Shown here in pieces: positions 48,736 through 62,292 of a stretch of DNA of 64,000 bases. Origin of the DNA: Apostichopus japonicus. Lineage: Eukaryota > Echinodermata > Holothuroidea > Aspidochirotida > Stichopodidae. The stretch spans positions 32,342,611 through 32,406,610 of the forward strand of contig NC_092576.1 in the NCBI RefSeq assembly GCF_037975245.1, written 5' to 3'. How positions within the stretch are numbered: position 1 is the stretch's first letter; each line of letters starts with the position of its first letter. Below the pieces are notes generated by a model, which did no database searches, was not told the DNA's origin, and saw only the letters and a list, made by a program, of their open reading frames with translations. Both the position numbers and the translations under genes were made by a program.

Positions 48736-50172
48736 TGAAGTACAGCTCGGTGCAGTTTTTTCTCAACCAGCAAATCAAACCCTGTTATTGTTTCTGTTTA
48801 ATATCAACTATTAGGAACGAGAAATAATGATGATTATATTATAATAGAGAAATACTACAGTGGCATTCTGGATGATTGTTAAATTAAACATCCGCTCACT
48901 GACATATATTACTAGTGAATAACAACTATAAAAAGGTACTTACGGGCTAAGTATTATACAGGAGAAAAACTCTAGCCGCTAAAGAGAGGCTTGTAGGCAT
49001 ATAATACAGTGTTGCCAATATTTACACAAGAAACAGGAGTTAGCAGCGTGTAACCTGTTAAATCAAATTTTTAAAAGAACTGAAGTAATAACTAGTAAAG
49101 ACAATTATTGAAATAACTGTTCTAGAAAATTCCTGAACCTGACATTATGTCACATTTCACAAGTAAAGACAGAAGGGTTTGTCGCGGACTGAGAGTGGAA
49201 CCATGTGGTATATTGATAGGCCTATGTGTAATAATACTTTAAAATGAAATCATATAAGGCGTACATTTGAATGCTACAAATTTTTCATAATGACGAAAAT
49301 AACTAAAAATATTTAAAATATATTGCTCTCACCGCCACGTTTTTGTTAATTACGATTTATCCTGATCCATTTTGTTCATAACACACTGTATGTATCATGA
49401 CATTTTTGTACAAGTTTATCACAGTATTGTCGATCTGGTCTCCTTACTTCAGTATAGACTAAACTTTACGTAAAACGTACGTTTTAATGATTATCTTTAT
49501 TTTAATCATTGTCAGGTACTCCTTAAACTTTAGGCAGGCTCAAAAGTGGACTAAATTCACAAACATTATCAGCTGTTTAAAACAAAAAGAAATGACAGAA
49601 GTGCATTAAGGGAAATTTCAACTTGTTTTACAAGCATATATGGTGTAAATCATATGTTGTTATTAATTCCATCTTTTTATTTACTCATTGTAATTTTTGT
49701 TCACCTACCGACCCACCGCGCCCAACACCTCCCTCGGACCTCCTTGTAAATATGTGCAATGCGTAAGGCCTTTTTTAAGAATTTCCTTTAACAGTAGGGA
49801 CATCAACTACGATTAGTACACCTAAGTCACATTTAGACAAATTAAATTTCGAAAAAGATACATTATTTCTTTAAACCACTGTTCCTGGATCCAATACCTA
49901 TGAAATTTGTTATAATATCCCATCCAGTCATAACGATTATTTATGCAAGTGATTTATGAATATTCAGAATATTATAATAATAAATTATATTGGCTGAAAT
50001 TATATTGAGAAAACTGAACAGTAAAACTGCAAGTTCCCGACAAGCCATTGTAATTCATTTTTTCTACAATCTAGCATCTCCAGATGAACTCCAACCAATA
50101 ATAGTTCAAGCTTTAAGTCGAGTAAAACTACTTTCAAATAAAAGCTGAATGAACCCATCAAGTCGCTGCGAA

Positions 50173-50211
<39 letters not shown>

Positions 50212-50568
50212 AAGACTAGGTTATCACTCAATATTGAACTCGAATTTGAAATATGGTAGTATAATCTATTGAGTAAATTAATATCTATCATACCAAAATT
50301 CCCGAGTGTATGATAATCGTAAATGGTAAACTACTCTTTAGTTTGTTATTCTTTAGTGATGTGCTTTGCTGATGATTAAAAGTTTTGTCTAATTACAATT
50401 AAATTGCCCTCTTTTCTAACAGTTTCAATTAAAAAACAATATTTTATAATATATCAGTACTCAGAGAGTAATTTGGGACTTTCGGAGTGTTATCGATGTA
50501 TAATACTTAATCAAATCTCCTGGAATCATTGCTATAATAATTTTGTTAATTTTCTTCCCTTCCTTCAG
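48736..50568 (+). other. Intron D5-A6, last part
   Basis: Parts match the intron before A4 (see 21232-23181). A (TA)n microsatellite lies at 50175-50208. No coding signal. The acceptor tract ends tccttcag. Confidence 0.5.
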
Positions 50569-50768
50569 ATTCCCATCTCTTGTTTGCATCTGAAAGATTC
50601 CTTCAGTAAGATTGATGCTGGTGATGTCATCCTACATTCAGGTCTACGCCTGTCATGTCCTGTATCAGTAAAGAAGGTAGTAATATTTGCAGGAAGAGAA
50701 ATGACAGAGACAGAGGTTGTTGACATATTGATGTTTGTACAACAGTCACATATGTTGGAGGAGCTATT
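50569..50768 (+). CDS. Exon A6 of the modular gene, last visible exon
   Basis: 200 nt, phase 0 after tccttcag, phase 2 before gtgagt. It begins IPISCLHLKDSFSKIDAGD, contains REMTETEVVDILMFVQQSH and ends MLEELL with the next base. It is very like A4. A donor is present, so the gene should continue, but no B, C or D exon of this kind was found in the remaining 13 kb. Confidence 0.75.
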
Positions 50769-52639
50769 GTGAGTATTACAATGAGTACCCTATCAATACG
50801 TATCTGTACAACATATTCATAGACAGTATAGTATCCTTACAATCAATTTCATATTTTGACATTCATAGAGAGTATATTGTCCTTATTCAATCATATCACA
50901 GACGTTTTGTCCGTAACTATAGCCAGTTACGTTTTTTCGTAGTTTATGGACTACAATATTTTAAATAGACAGTGTTGTACAGGTGTAAATATTTTTTAAA
51001 TCAATGAGATGATTAATAATGAATGGATACTTGTATTACAGTAAATATAATGAGATTAATGATATACGTATCCTATGTTGCTTTCTATGGTTATGAAAAC
51101 CGCACACAAAATAGGCTACTACACATTCAAATTGTTAAATAGAGGCAAATGTGTGTGTTATATTTCAATAATCTTAGCAAAATGTTCCAAAACACAATTT
51201 TGTTTGGTTCCTTTTTTTTTTTTTTTAGAGGAGGGGCGGGGCGAGGGGAGGGCGATAATGAGGAGGAAATTAACTGTCGTTGTAATTGTTAACTCCACAA
51301 TAAATTGTGTCTTAAACAGTTTCTAACTGGTTTCGTTTACCCATGGTGTATGATATATTGCTAATGACTCTATTTATACGCAAGGGGACAGAAAACCGAC
51401 GTGTTACTCCTTGGGGATATGGACGCACAGTTAACCAAAACCGTAAATATACGGTTTCCTTCACTTCTCTTTTTGATAACATACAAGTACGGGTTTGAAC
51501 GAATGCTTAGATCCATAATGTCTAACGATGTAATTTCTGCTTCTGTAATTAAAATAATTGGCTACAAACTTGGTGAGCTTTTTATCAGTTGGAATTTGAC
51601 ACAATTTGACGAGTGTTAGCCCCCCTATTATTTTTACATTTATTACATTACTTATTTTAATAATATACTACAAGTACAGGTTTGGCAATTCAAACTGCAT
51701 CTTGTCACCCAAATCTTCATCCATAAGATCAGGAAGATAGAAGAAAGGGATGGATATTCACTGCATAGCAAGGTTATAAACAGAAAGCCGAAGGAGAGAC
51801 CGCTTATATCAATTAAGAGGGGGAAATAAAACGTGCTAGCCATGTAAGATCGTAAACCGATAGGAAACTTGCCGCAAATTCAGCCTCATATTTTACCGCA
51901 TATTGGTTTTGTAGGTAACAACTGTTTCTATCAATCATTTCATTGCAGTTTCACATGTTCCATTACAGGTATCTACATTATAGATACCTGATTTCATTTT
52001 GATTTTTTTCCTTTAACACTTTTTGATAAGAACAGTTCGTCTTTTCTCACAAACTTCCTACACCATCCAATATTATGATATCTATATTTCGACTTTTTGA
52101 AATTGGTTCTTTTTATATCAAATTTGCCAAGTTACCTGGAGCGTGACTGTAGGGTGTAGGCACTTTTGCAGACAAAATCCTTTGTTTGTCCCAACACATT
52201 GTCCTGAACTTTCCATAACCTATTCTCCTAGCTCAAGTGTCATGGATGATGAAACTTAATATGAACATATATTCATTTACGTCATTATATTTGACTCAAT
52301 TAATCAGTCGAAATTACGAAGTATAATTACAATAGTCAACAAATAAATTATTCTGTTAAATTTCGTTATAAAATGCCAAATAACGAGATAAAACAAAGTT
52401 TCCAGACACTATGTTGAGACAATGGAAGTGTCAAGCAGAACACGCGCAGCCAGTCTGTCAATATCAATTTTCTAGCACATACACATACTGCAAGTGATGA
52501 TCTGATATTGCAGAGATGATATGTTGAGTCCTATAATTTCCAATCAAAGATGGTAAGATGTGTAATTATTTTCGTACTCGTACGTCATTTTAGTTAGTAT
52601 ATGATGTTGTAAAGTAAGAGACTTAAATAGTATTCCTAA
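50769..52639 (+). other. Downstream intron or intergenic sequence, no exon recognised
   Basis: 50769-51380 matches the intron after A4. 51690-51850 matches 27650-27970. A T run and a G-rich stretch lie at 51213-51255. No B-class exon follows. Confidence 0.5.
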
Positions 52640-53130
52640 ATGTAATGGATAACATTAAACTCTTTGTTTCACTAACAAAAGGATCCTCAAATACAGTACT
52701 AGCAACATTACAACTGGAATAATGTATTACCAATATGATGCAATGAAGTTAGGGAGTTTAATAAAGAGCATCCCTCAATGTTATGACTAGGATTAAACTC
52801 TTTTTTTCACTAACAACTTTAGGATCTCAGATGTAATACCAGCAAAGGGGGATGCCCATTAGATTGAGGGTCGACTAGACTTAAGATTCGCTAGACTTAA
52901 TATTTCCTTTGTGGGTAGCGTTATTGAGCGTCTAATTGGCATTTATTGGAAAACTGAAGGTATTGAAGGACATTGGTCTCACCTCCAAGCAGCATTACAA
53001 CTGGCATAATGGATTGGTGAAACAATGTATTATTTGATACAGTGAAGTAAGGGAGTTACATGAATATTAATTACGCAATGAGTAGGATTAAACTCTTTGT
53101 TTCACTAAAAATATTACTCCCCAATACAGC
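52640..53130. repeat. Three diverged tandem copies of an anonymous repeat
   Basis: The block attaaactctttgtttcacta recurs at about 52646, 52793 and 53087, followed each time by an a.tacagyarcat-like stretch and a gcagtgaag.tagggag block. Confidence 0.6.
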
Positions 53131-54627
53131 AACATAAGAATTTGTTGAAATGGATTGTTAATAACTTATTTTATGATGCAGTGAAGGAAGAAAATTTTAT
53201 TAACAAATTTTAATTTGTACGCATGCCATATACCTGTCCAGTTACTAAAAGGAAAAATTCAAACTCATAGAATGCACCGCACCTGGCTCCAAGCAATGAC
53301 ATATAAATCTAGTCCTTATTGTGTCTGCAGAAGTTGTTTGTCCAATTTTAATCGAAAGCCTTTCCTTTCGTTGAACATTTTGATCTTCAGTAAGAATGTT
53401 CTTCTGTCTCCATATTTTATTGATGATAGTACGTCCTTCTCTTTGTAGAGAATTTCCATCAGCTGTTAACCTACAACAAACCAAAACAACATTTTAATCA
53501 TATATCCAAATTTCACTGAAGTACATTCCATGTAAATATTTTTTTAAAACCTCACATTTTGGTATTGACATAGTTGCATGTGTCTTGCACAAGGTACAAA
53601 TAAACACATCATAATCAAGCTTAAAATGTGATGGTGTGTTAACACCTCAACTCTTTGCATTACAATCCTACTTAGAATTCATAAAATAGGTCAATTCCAG
53701 ACTGCCAGATTCACAGAACATTTGGTTTTCACAGACTTTCCAAAAATCATCAGTGATGTCTTACAGTATCTTTCAGGTTACACATTAAGTTTATATATTT
53801 CACTTTTGATAACATTCTATGATGGTGGAAGGTTCAGTAGTAGCAAATTAAAAAAAAATGGTTTGGCGGTGGACTTGGTGGGAGGGGAAAGCCTTTCTTA
53901 GATTACTTTGATAGCTGTTTTCATCATCTTTGTCCGTGATGAAACTTACAGTAAATTCATATCATGTATAGTGTGTGGTGATCAGGCTTAGGATTTATCA
54001 CAGGGAAAACTTTAAAATAACTAAATTCAGGTCATAAGGATATAATTAAAATATATATCACAGTCAATACTTACTGAATATTCAAGACAACTGGGGATGT
54101 TTGCAATATATATGCTTGTGGGAGCTCCTCATTTCCATATGAGCCATTTCTTGCTGCATCCCATGGTCAGCATGAACCAGCAGCTCAAAGTTATTATGAG
54201 ATCCTGTGTCGACCTTGAAGTTGCACCCCTGTACCTATTGCACTGAAGTGGAGCATCTCTGGAGTGGTGTTCTCATTCTGCATTCATCAAATTGTGCCAA
54301 ATTTAGGCCATCTTTTCTGACAGGAGAATGAACATAAATAACTCCAGATAATGGTTTCATTAATTGGAAGTAGAAGTTTTGACAGTGCAGTTCCCTACGT
54401 GATGTCAATACTTAGTGTACATGTTATCCAATATTCATGTCAGTTTAGTTAATTAAGCTAACACTTTTCCATGGGAACCGCATATTCAACAATTGAGAAA
54501 AATGCCACAAACTTTGAATAATTATGCAAACATCACTTCATAGCCTATGGGGAAGACTTTTACCCAGGAATTTAGCCTGCAATCACTTCAAAAGATAGAG
54601 TAAGTATTCATTCCTGATTCAATACGT
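53131..54627. other. Anonymous sequence, no supported gene
   Basis: A 79-codon minus-strand frame at 53484-53245 is preceded by a possible acceptor (ttgttgtag) but has no homologous or adjoining exon that I can recognise. Otherwise nothing seen. Confidence 0.4.
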
Positions 54628-54722
54628 CATTCCGCATGCAGTTAATATAAAAATGCATGGATATTTATACTAACTGCATGCGGACTTAATGTTGGTTAAT
54701 TTACAAATTAACCAACATTTAG
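54628..54722. repeat. Two adjacent hairpins
   Basis: The first pairs ccgcatgcagtta (54632) with its complement at 54668-54681 around a 24-base AT-rich loop. The second is AATGTTGGTTAATTT plus AC plus the perfect complement at 54689-54720, and it extends outward by ggactt/tagtcc with one mismatch. Confidence 0.85.
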
Positions 54723-54749
54723 TCCCTCAACGTATCATTTGGGGTTTTA

Positions 54750-57390
54750 TCTCGGTGTACACACACTTTAGCATTATGACTGGGTTCATTTTTGGTTTCG
54801 ATGATAATCGTAACCTTTGCAATCATGCGTGTGTGTGTGTGCGTGTGTGTGTGTGTGCGTTTGTGACGCCCAGCTTGTAAACACGATATCTCAAGAAGGG
54901 AAGCTTGGACAGTTCTCATATTTGGTACATAGGAGTATCTTATTGAGTACAAGAAGCCTATTGTTTTTGGTGTAGGTCAAAGGTCACTTGGGGTCACCAG
55001 GGGTCAAATAGTGAAAAGCTTGTAAACATGATATCTCAAGAAGCAAAGCTTGGATTGATTTCATTTCTGGTATGTACAGTAGGTTGACCACATTAAGTAC
55101 AAAAAGCCTATCGTTTTTGGTGGATATCGAAGGTCATTTAGGGTCACCAGGGGTCAACTTGTAAAAACCTTTTCATAATATACGGTATCTCCCATCGTCC
55201 AGCCTATAAGTATATGACATGGGCGATTCGCCTCATAAGAATAGGAGAGCCTACTGACAATTGAAAATGATCTTACGGGCATCCGTAGATTTGAATCTGA
55301 ACTCGCGACAATATCCCCATTGACTTAAGTGTGTCGCTAGAAGTCCTGAATTGCTATGTACATATCTACATACATGTACAGTGTCTTCCAAGGCTTGCTT
55401 GCAGACCATAGATATATAAAGTGCTAGAGCTACTTCAACACTTGTGACTCATCCGTATGGATATTTTGCTAAAGAGTTGATGTGATTTCGATGGAATAGT
55501 GCACTTGAATGGCGAAGCATGCCTTCTCTAGAAAATATTTGTAGATCATTGGTAGTTCTGGTTGGATGTAAGTTGCACAGGTACCACGAATTTCAAACAT
55601 TTCTTGGCCAGCTGCCAAGGAGAAACTAGGTCAAGCACCTGTGAACTTGATATTTGCTTTCACTCCATGGAGTTGGCTGTAATGTTGGCCTAGTTTTTCT
55701 CAATAACTTGTGAAACTACCATTGACAGGGTGTGACAAGGTTGATATTTTGGGACTAGTTGTGAATGGGGTAAGGGATTGTTTCAAAACATAACAGTCAT
55801 GTGATCCAATGTCAACAAAGGTCAATGAGGGGTCAAAAACTAGTATTTTTGCAATAACTTGAGAACCAAATGTCCATTAAGGTTGGGAGTTACGCTATTG
55901 TAATACAATAGTAGACCTGCATTTGGGTGACCTTTGACCTCAGGTTGACCTCCAGTGACCTGTATTAGCTTCTTTCAAGTTGATTCTTTGAAGTTTTGTG
56001 GGCATATTCCAATCTAAATTGTCCATAAGTGGACTCCTCTGCAACCTTAATGTGCGAAGTTATTAGAGATTTGGTTTGGTTGGTAATACACTTGGTGTGC
56101 GGATTCATAACGTTGAGTACAAGAACCCTACTGTTTTTGATGGAGGTGTGTATAACCACGTACAGACTGACCTGTGTTAGCATGCTATAGTGTTATTGTA
56201 AGAGCTAGTTCTGGTTATACTAACAAGCAGAAGTCTAGTGCATTGAAGTCATCGAAACCTCAATGCATTTTGCATTCTGGTTACTTTTGGTTTCGATGAT
56301 GTAACTTTGCACTCATGATGGCATATTTGTATGTGTGAATTGGTGGGAGTACTATGTTTGTGATCCTAGCTTGTAAACACAGTTTCTCACAACAGTAAGC
56401 TGAATTGGACAGATCTCATAGTTGGTATACATAGATGCATCACAAGCCATTTGTTTTTGGTGAAGGTCAAAGGTAACTTAAGTAAAAATGGTCACATTTT
56501 GAAAACTCAAACATTCATCAAGAATTGGCATCAAAGCATTGATATATTATTTGGTATGTCTAGGCCAGTGTTTGGGTCAACAGGGCAACATTGTGAAAAC
56601 CTTATTTAAACTACAGTATGGTTATACTGTACATCTCAAGCCAAGGTAGCTTGCAGAGATATCTAATGTTTAGTATCATGTCATAGAGCTACAGAAGAAT
56701 TTCAGTTGTCTTTTTAGATCCCTAACTGTCACTTTGAAAATGTTGTTTGTCACAGTTTCAATAGTTTTTTTGCTGTATTATTAATATAAGATAAGTTGTA
56801 CATGCAGCCTACACATATACAGTAGCCTATATGTCAGATTGACAAATTCATAAAATAAAACTTATGACATCATGGAATCCATGTGGAGTAAATTTTGCAT
56901 TATGGTTATCTATTTATACACCCAACTAGCTAGTATTGGGTCCAAAAATAATTCAGATGCAATCTTAGTAGATTTCACGATTTGAAAAGATATTGCATCA
57001 ATCATAGCAACATGTTACCACATGTATGCATTTAATTATTTTGTCACGCAGTACATCATACTAGCCTGTGTGTGCTACGGACATCAGTGAACTATCTAGT
57101 GCCTGTTGAATATTAGTCTTGTGATTTTCATGTTACTTACTAACACCAAATTACTGCAAACAGATGGTCATTTTTGGTTCCTTGCTTTAGCAAAAGGAAC
57201 CTATGCAGTCAGGTTGGCGTGTGTGTGTATGTGTGTGTGTGTGTCTGTGACACTTGCTTGGGTACGCTCTATCTCAATAAGGGAATGTTGGATTGAGGCC
57301 AAACTTGGACTATAGATCCGCCATATGGAGAAGGTGTGCCCTATTGTTTTTGGTGCCCACAAAGGTCACCAAAGGTTAGTTATGGTCCAA
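54750..57390. repeat. Diverged satellite-like repeats with GT microsatellites
   Basis: Three related units begin with a tttttggtt block and a (GT)n run at 54825-54860, 56325-56345 and 57216-57243. They continue with cttgtaaacacgatatctca-like and ggtcaaaggtcac blocks. They grade into the regular array to the right. Confidence 0.6.
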
Positions 57391-60180
57391 AAACCGAAAA
57401 TATTAAAACTGCAATAACTCCCAGTGCCAATGTGCGACAAGATTGATATTTTGGGACAAGTTGTGAACTGGTTAGGGGAACATTTTCAAACTTAACGGTC
57501 ATGTGATCCGAGGTCACCAAAGGTCAATTAATGATAAAAAACTAGTATTTTTGCAATAACTTGAGAACGAATTGTCCGTTAGGGTTGGGAGTTACCTCAA
57601 TGTAATCCGATTGTCGACCCGCATCTGGGTGACCTTTGACCTCAATTTGACCTCTGGTGACCTTTACGTGTTTTTGGGGATTTTTACAGTTTTGATGCTA
57701 TTTTCAGATGTCAAAGGTGCCTTCTGATCATAAATGTCAATAGGTTGACCCCGTGTGACCTTTTTGTGCAAAGTTATAAGGGGTCAAAGTTTTTCGGTCG
57801 GAGTTAGAATGGCTGTACAGACTTGTCATTTTGTTTTTTGTAATCAGAAGATTAAACTACATCTGAAACCAAGGTCAAAAGGTCAAAGGTCACATTAGAA
57901 AAAATGTGCTTATTTAGGGAAGAAACGAACAAAAAAGAAAATGTTTGGTTTTGATGCTAGATTTGGATATCAAAGGTACCTTCCGATCAAAAATGTCAAC
58001 GGGTTGACACCCCTGTGACCTTCATGTGCGAAGTTATACAAGGTCAAAGTTAATTTTCAGACATTTAATGCAATAACTCCCAGTTCCAAGGTGTGACACG
58101 GTTGATATTTTTGGACAAGTTGCAAATGGTATAGGGTAATATTTTCAAACTTAACGGTCATGTGATCCAAGGTCACCAAAGGTCAATAAATGTTAAAAAA
58201 CTAGTATTTTGGGGGGAGAAAATGGGCAAAGACAAAAATGTATGAATTTTTATAGTTTGATGCTATATTCACGTCACACCGATCAAAAATGTCAATGAGT
58301 TGACCCAAGGTGACCTTTGTGGGTTCAGTTATATGAGGCCAAAGTTAATCTTCAGACATTTAGTGCAATAACTCCCAGTGCCAAGGTGTGTCACGGTTGA
58401 TATTTTGGGACAAGTTGCAAATGGTATAGGGGAATATTTTCAAACTTAACGGTCATGTGATCCGAGGTCACCAAAGGTCAATTAATGATAAAAAACTAGT
58501 TTTTTGGCGATAACTTGAGAACGAATTGTCCGTTAGGGTTGGAAATTGCTTCAATGTTATCCAATTGTCAACCGGCATCTGGGTGACCTTTGACCTCAAT
58601 TTGACCTCTGGTGACCTTTACTTGTTTGGGGAATTTTGAAGTTTCGATGCTATTTTCAGATGTCAAAGGTACCTTCTGATGATAAATGTCAATAGGTTGA
58701 CCCCTGTGTGACCTTCGAGTGCAAAGTTATACAAGGTCAAAGTTAAATTTCAGATATTTAATGCAATAACCCCCATTGCCAAGGTGTGACACGGTTGATA
58801 TTTTGGGACAAGTTGCAAATGGTATAGGGGAATATTTTCAAACATAACGGTCATGCGATCCGAGGTCACCAAAGGTCAATTAATGATAAAAAACTAGTTT
58901 TTTGGCGATAACTTGAGAACGAATTGTCCGTTAGGGTTGGAAATTGCTTCAATGTAATCCAATTGTCAACTGGCATCTGGGTGACCTTTGACCTCAATGT
59001 GACCTCTGGTGACCTTTACTTGTTTTGGGGAATTTTAAAGTTTCGATGCTATTTTCAGATGTCAAAGGTACCTTCTAATCATAAATGTCAATGGGTTGAC
59101 CCCCGTGTGACCTTGGTGTGCGAAGTTATACAAGGTCAAATTTAAATTTCAGATATTTAATGCAATAACCGTCATTGCCAAGGTGTGACATGGTTGATAT
59201 TTTTGGACAAGTTGCAAATGGTAAAGGGGAATATTTTCAAACTTAACGGTCATGTGATCCGAGGTCACCAAAGGTCAATTAATGTTAAAAAACTAGTATT
59301 TTGGGGGGAGAAAATATGCACAGACAAAAATGTTTGAATCTTTATAGTTTGATGCTATATTCACGTCACACCAATCAAAAATGTCAATGAGTTGACCCAA
59401 GGTGACCTTTGTGGGTTCAGTTATATGAGGTCAAAGTTAATCTTCAGACATTTAGTGCAATAACTCCCAGTGCCAAGGTGTGTCACGGTTGATATTTTGG
59501 GACAAGTTGCAAATGGTATAGGGGAATATTTTCAAACTAACGGTTATGTGATCGGAGGTCACCAAAGGTCAATTGATGATAAAAAACTAGTTTTTTGGCG
59601 ATAACTTGAGAACGAATTGTCCGTTAGGGTTGGAAATTGCTTCAATGTAATCCAATTGTCAACCGGCATCTGGGTGACCTTTGACCTCAATTTGACCTCT
59701 GGTGACCTTTACTTGTTTTGGGGATTTTTACAGTTTCGATGCTATTTTCAGATGTCAAAGGTACCTTCTGATCATTAATGTCAATGGGTTGACCCCCGTG
59801 GGACCTTTGTGTGCAAAGTTATTAATGTTAAAAATTAATTAATGTTAAAAAACTAGTATTTTGGGGAGAAAAATGGGCAAAGAAAATATGTTTGAATTTT
59901 TACAGTTCTGATGCTCTATTTAGGTCTCACCGATCAAAAAGGTCAATTGGTTGACCTCCGGGTGACCTTTGTGTGTGTAGTTATTTATACAAGTTCAAAG
60001 TTAATTTTTAGACATTTAATGCAATTAAATCCCAATGCCACGGTTGATATTTTGGGACAAGTTGTGAATGGGGTGGTGGAACATTTTCAAATTTCACGGT
60101 CATGTCATCTGTGGTCACCAATGTTATCATATCTGTTGACCTGCTTGTAGGTGACCTTATATCTCTTACATTTTTGACGC
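57391..60180. repeat. Satellite array with alternating 295-bp and 398-bp units, rich in AGGTCA
   Basis: The landmark aggtcaccaaaggtca occurs at 57511, 58170, 58465, 58863, 59262 and 59556, with spacings 659, 295, 398, 399 and 294. Longer units contain gagaacgaattgtccgttag and a gtgacctttgacctca block. Shorter units replace it with ggggggagaaaatgggca-like sequence. The order short, long, long, short suggests a higher-order repeat of about 1.09 kb. The open frames here are incidental. Confidence 0.85.
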
Positions 60181-60559
60181 CATGTTCAGATCTCAAAAGT
60201 GCATTTTGATCATAATCTGATCACAATTTGTGATCACAAAAGTGTTGGCTGTAGTGTTGGTTACTTTATGGGAACATGTAGGACCACAATTACTTGACTA
60301 TTTGAACCCAATCTTGCTTGATAATATTATGTGTATTGTCATATACCCCTACGCAAGGAACCACAGTGCCCTTAGGCTCTTGTTAAAGTATGAATACAAT
60401 CGAGAGGTTTAATTTGGACATGATACCCAGTATGAAACTATATTCTGCACATATGTATGCTGGTTTTTGTCATAAATTATTTTTAAGGGAGCCATGAAAA
60501 ATAATATTTTCATGAAATAGGTCTGGATTCCCTTGGCATCAATCCCGATGGATTTAAAT

Positions 60560-62292
60560 TAGTGTTCGACCGATAATCGGTTAGACAATCGGCATCGTGC
60601 CGATTATCAGACAATCGGTAAATAATCGGCATCGGCAAAATCCATTGCGCTACCGATTAGTTGGAACCGATTATTACGTTCCACATAAAGGATTGTATTG
60701 TCCGCGCTTTTGAAACACCACAACTACAACGGGAGAAAAAATTTTGATCATTCGATTCAATGCTATTCATAGCCGGGGAAGGTGCGCTAATCTACCGTGT
60801 AATGTTATCTTAAGTCCCTCGCGCGAGTTTGCACAAATGCTGTTCGATACACTATCCAGTTTTGGCAGTTAACATCATGCTGTATACCCGCGTAACAACA
60901 CACAGTATACCCGCGATAAGCTTAGGGGAACGACGTATTTTTTTTACTTCGCTTGTTGCATCTAACAGAACCACCTGTCATCATGTTAAACGATTGATAA
61001 GAAAGAAAAATTGTCTATACTAAATATTATCACCAAATCAGTATACTTTTGAACCACTTTGGCCGTTTCACCGTAGGTGAAAACTGGAAAGTGAAAACAA
61101 TAACATTAGGCTTTGTTCATTGTGAGAACTACGTACATTAGGCTAGTCTGGCTGAAGAACGGTTGAGCTTCAGAACTGTTGAGTTTGAAAATGCGCCCAA
61201 GATTTTACAAATGGCATAAAATGATGAAATCAAGGCTCCAAATACACCTAAAAATCCATAAACACGTTTGGCGACATTCCTCAGAAGTTCTACTGCATAA
61301 CAGTATTTTGTGATTAGGCAAACATTCTTACGCATATTTTTACGAAAAACCCGAAGCAACTTTTTTTCCTGTGCCGCATGTACCACCATACGTGCTAACA
61401 GTAACTAAACTCCTTACCGCAACCGACTAAAAGCAAGTCTGATTTCCAATGACACGCCGCGACAAAGTCAATGGGACTTTAGTGTGTGATTTCTCCCACA
61501 TGTAGTTAAGTCAATGGAGAAGCGCCATTGACTTACTGTGTATGATCGTTTGAAACAACGTTCGTTCGATCGTAAGTTTTACCGCGCAGATGGTAAATTG
61601 AAAACTTGAAGCAAACGTTCGGGATTGTTTTATTTTTCATAATAAAATAAAACTGTTAGCAAACTGCTTATCCACTAAAGAGCCTTTGTAAGAATTAAAA
61701 GTAATGTGGCGTTACATTTCGATCCTGCTAGGATCGAAACGTCAGGCCAACTTACTCTTAGGCCTACACATTATTTTTCATATCAGAATTCAGATCATAT
61801 ATTTCGATATCAGCTAACGAAATAACGAATATTTTATTTACGTGCAATATACTTTTTACTTTATTTACGTTTGAGTTGCAACACTGATAATGGTTTTCAT
61901 AGCAGTTGTAAAACCTGTCCCTAACTTTTTTGTTTTTCATTTCGTAGCCAATGGCTACTATTTTTCCCCTTCTGTAGTCTGTACAGTACTGTGTTGTGGC
62001 GGGATTGCAATATTGCGACTCCTCGTTATAATCGTACATCGCCCTATGTATGTATTACAGTGTTCTTTACTTGCTCCATTAATCTTTACTGTGAACAGTT
62101 AAGTCGTTCATTTACATCTTTGATTGTATTGGCCTAGAAGTTTATAATCATGCATAACACTTAATCATACATTAGGCCAGTTCCACGAAAATTTTGAAAT
62201 AATCGGTAATCGGTAATCGGCAATCGGCCGATTGTCACAGGAAATAATCGGTAATCGGTAAAACCGATTGTCATACAATCGGTCGAACACTA
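60560..62292. mobile_element. hAT-like element with ATCGG-rich inverted ends, 1.7 kb
   Basis: The ends TAGTGTTCGACCGAT and its complement bound the element, and both subterminal regions are full of aatcggtaatcgg words. The flanks (atttaaat / aatcctgt) do not match, so a target duplication is not confirmed. It contains the Penelope-like remnant at 61636-61770. No transposase frame. Confidence 0.6.
61636..61770. mobile_element. Penelope-like terminal remnant with inverted junction
   Basis: 61640-61735 follows 20112-20214 (taaaactgttagcaaactgc onward), then the sequence turns back: tttcgatcc, loop tgcta, ggatcgaaa, gtcaggccaacttac is the inverted complement of the same region. Two terminal arms are therefore joined head to head at the hammerhead stem II. 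Confidence 0.65.

Noticed and set aside
53245-53484. Minus-strand frame preceded by a possible splice acceptor
   Set aside because: It ends at a stop 240 bp later and has no recognisable family or partner exon.
54190-54240. VDTGS on the minus strand, resembling a retroelement aspartic protease motif
   Set aside because: The flanking residues do not continue a protease fold and no reverse transcriptase is nearby; a five-residue match is too weak.
54719-60412. Several 60-80 codon frames in the satellite region
   Set aside because: They follow the tandem repeat units and differ in frame between units; no splice or codon pattern supports coding.
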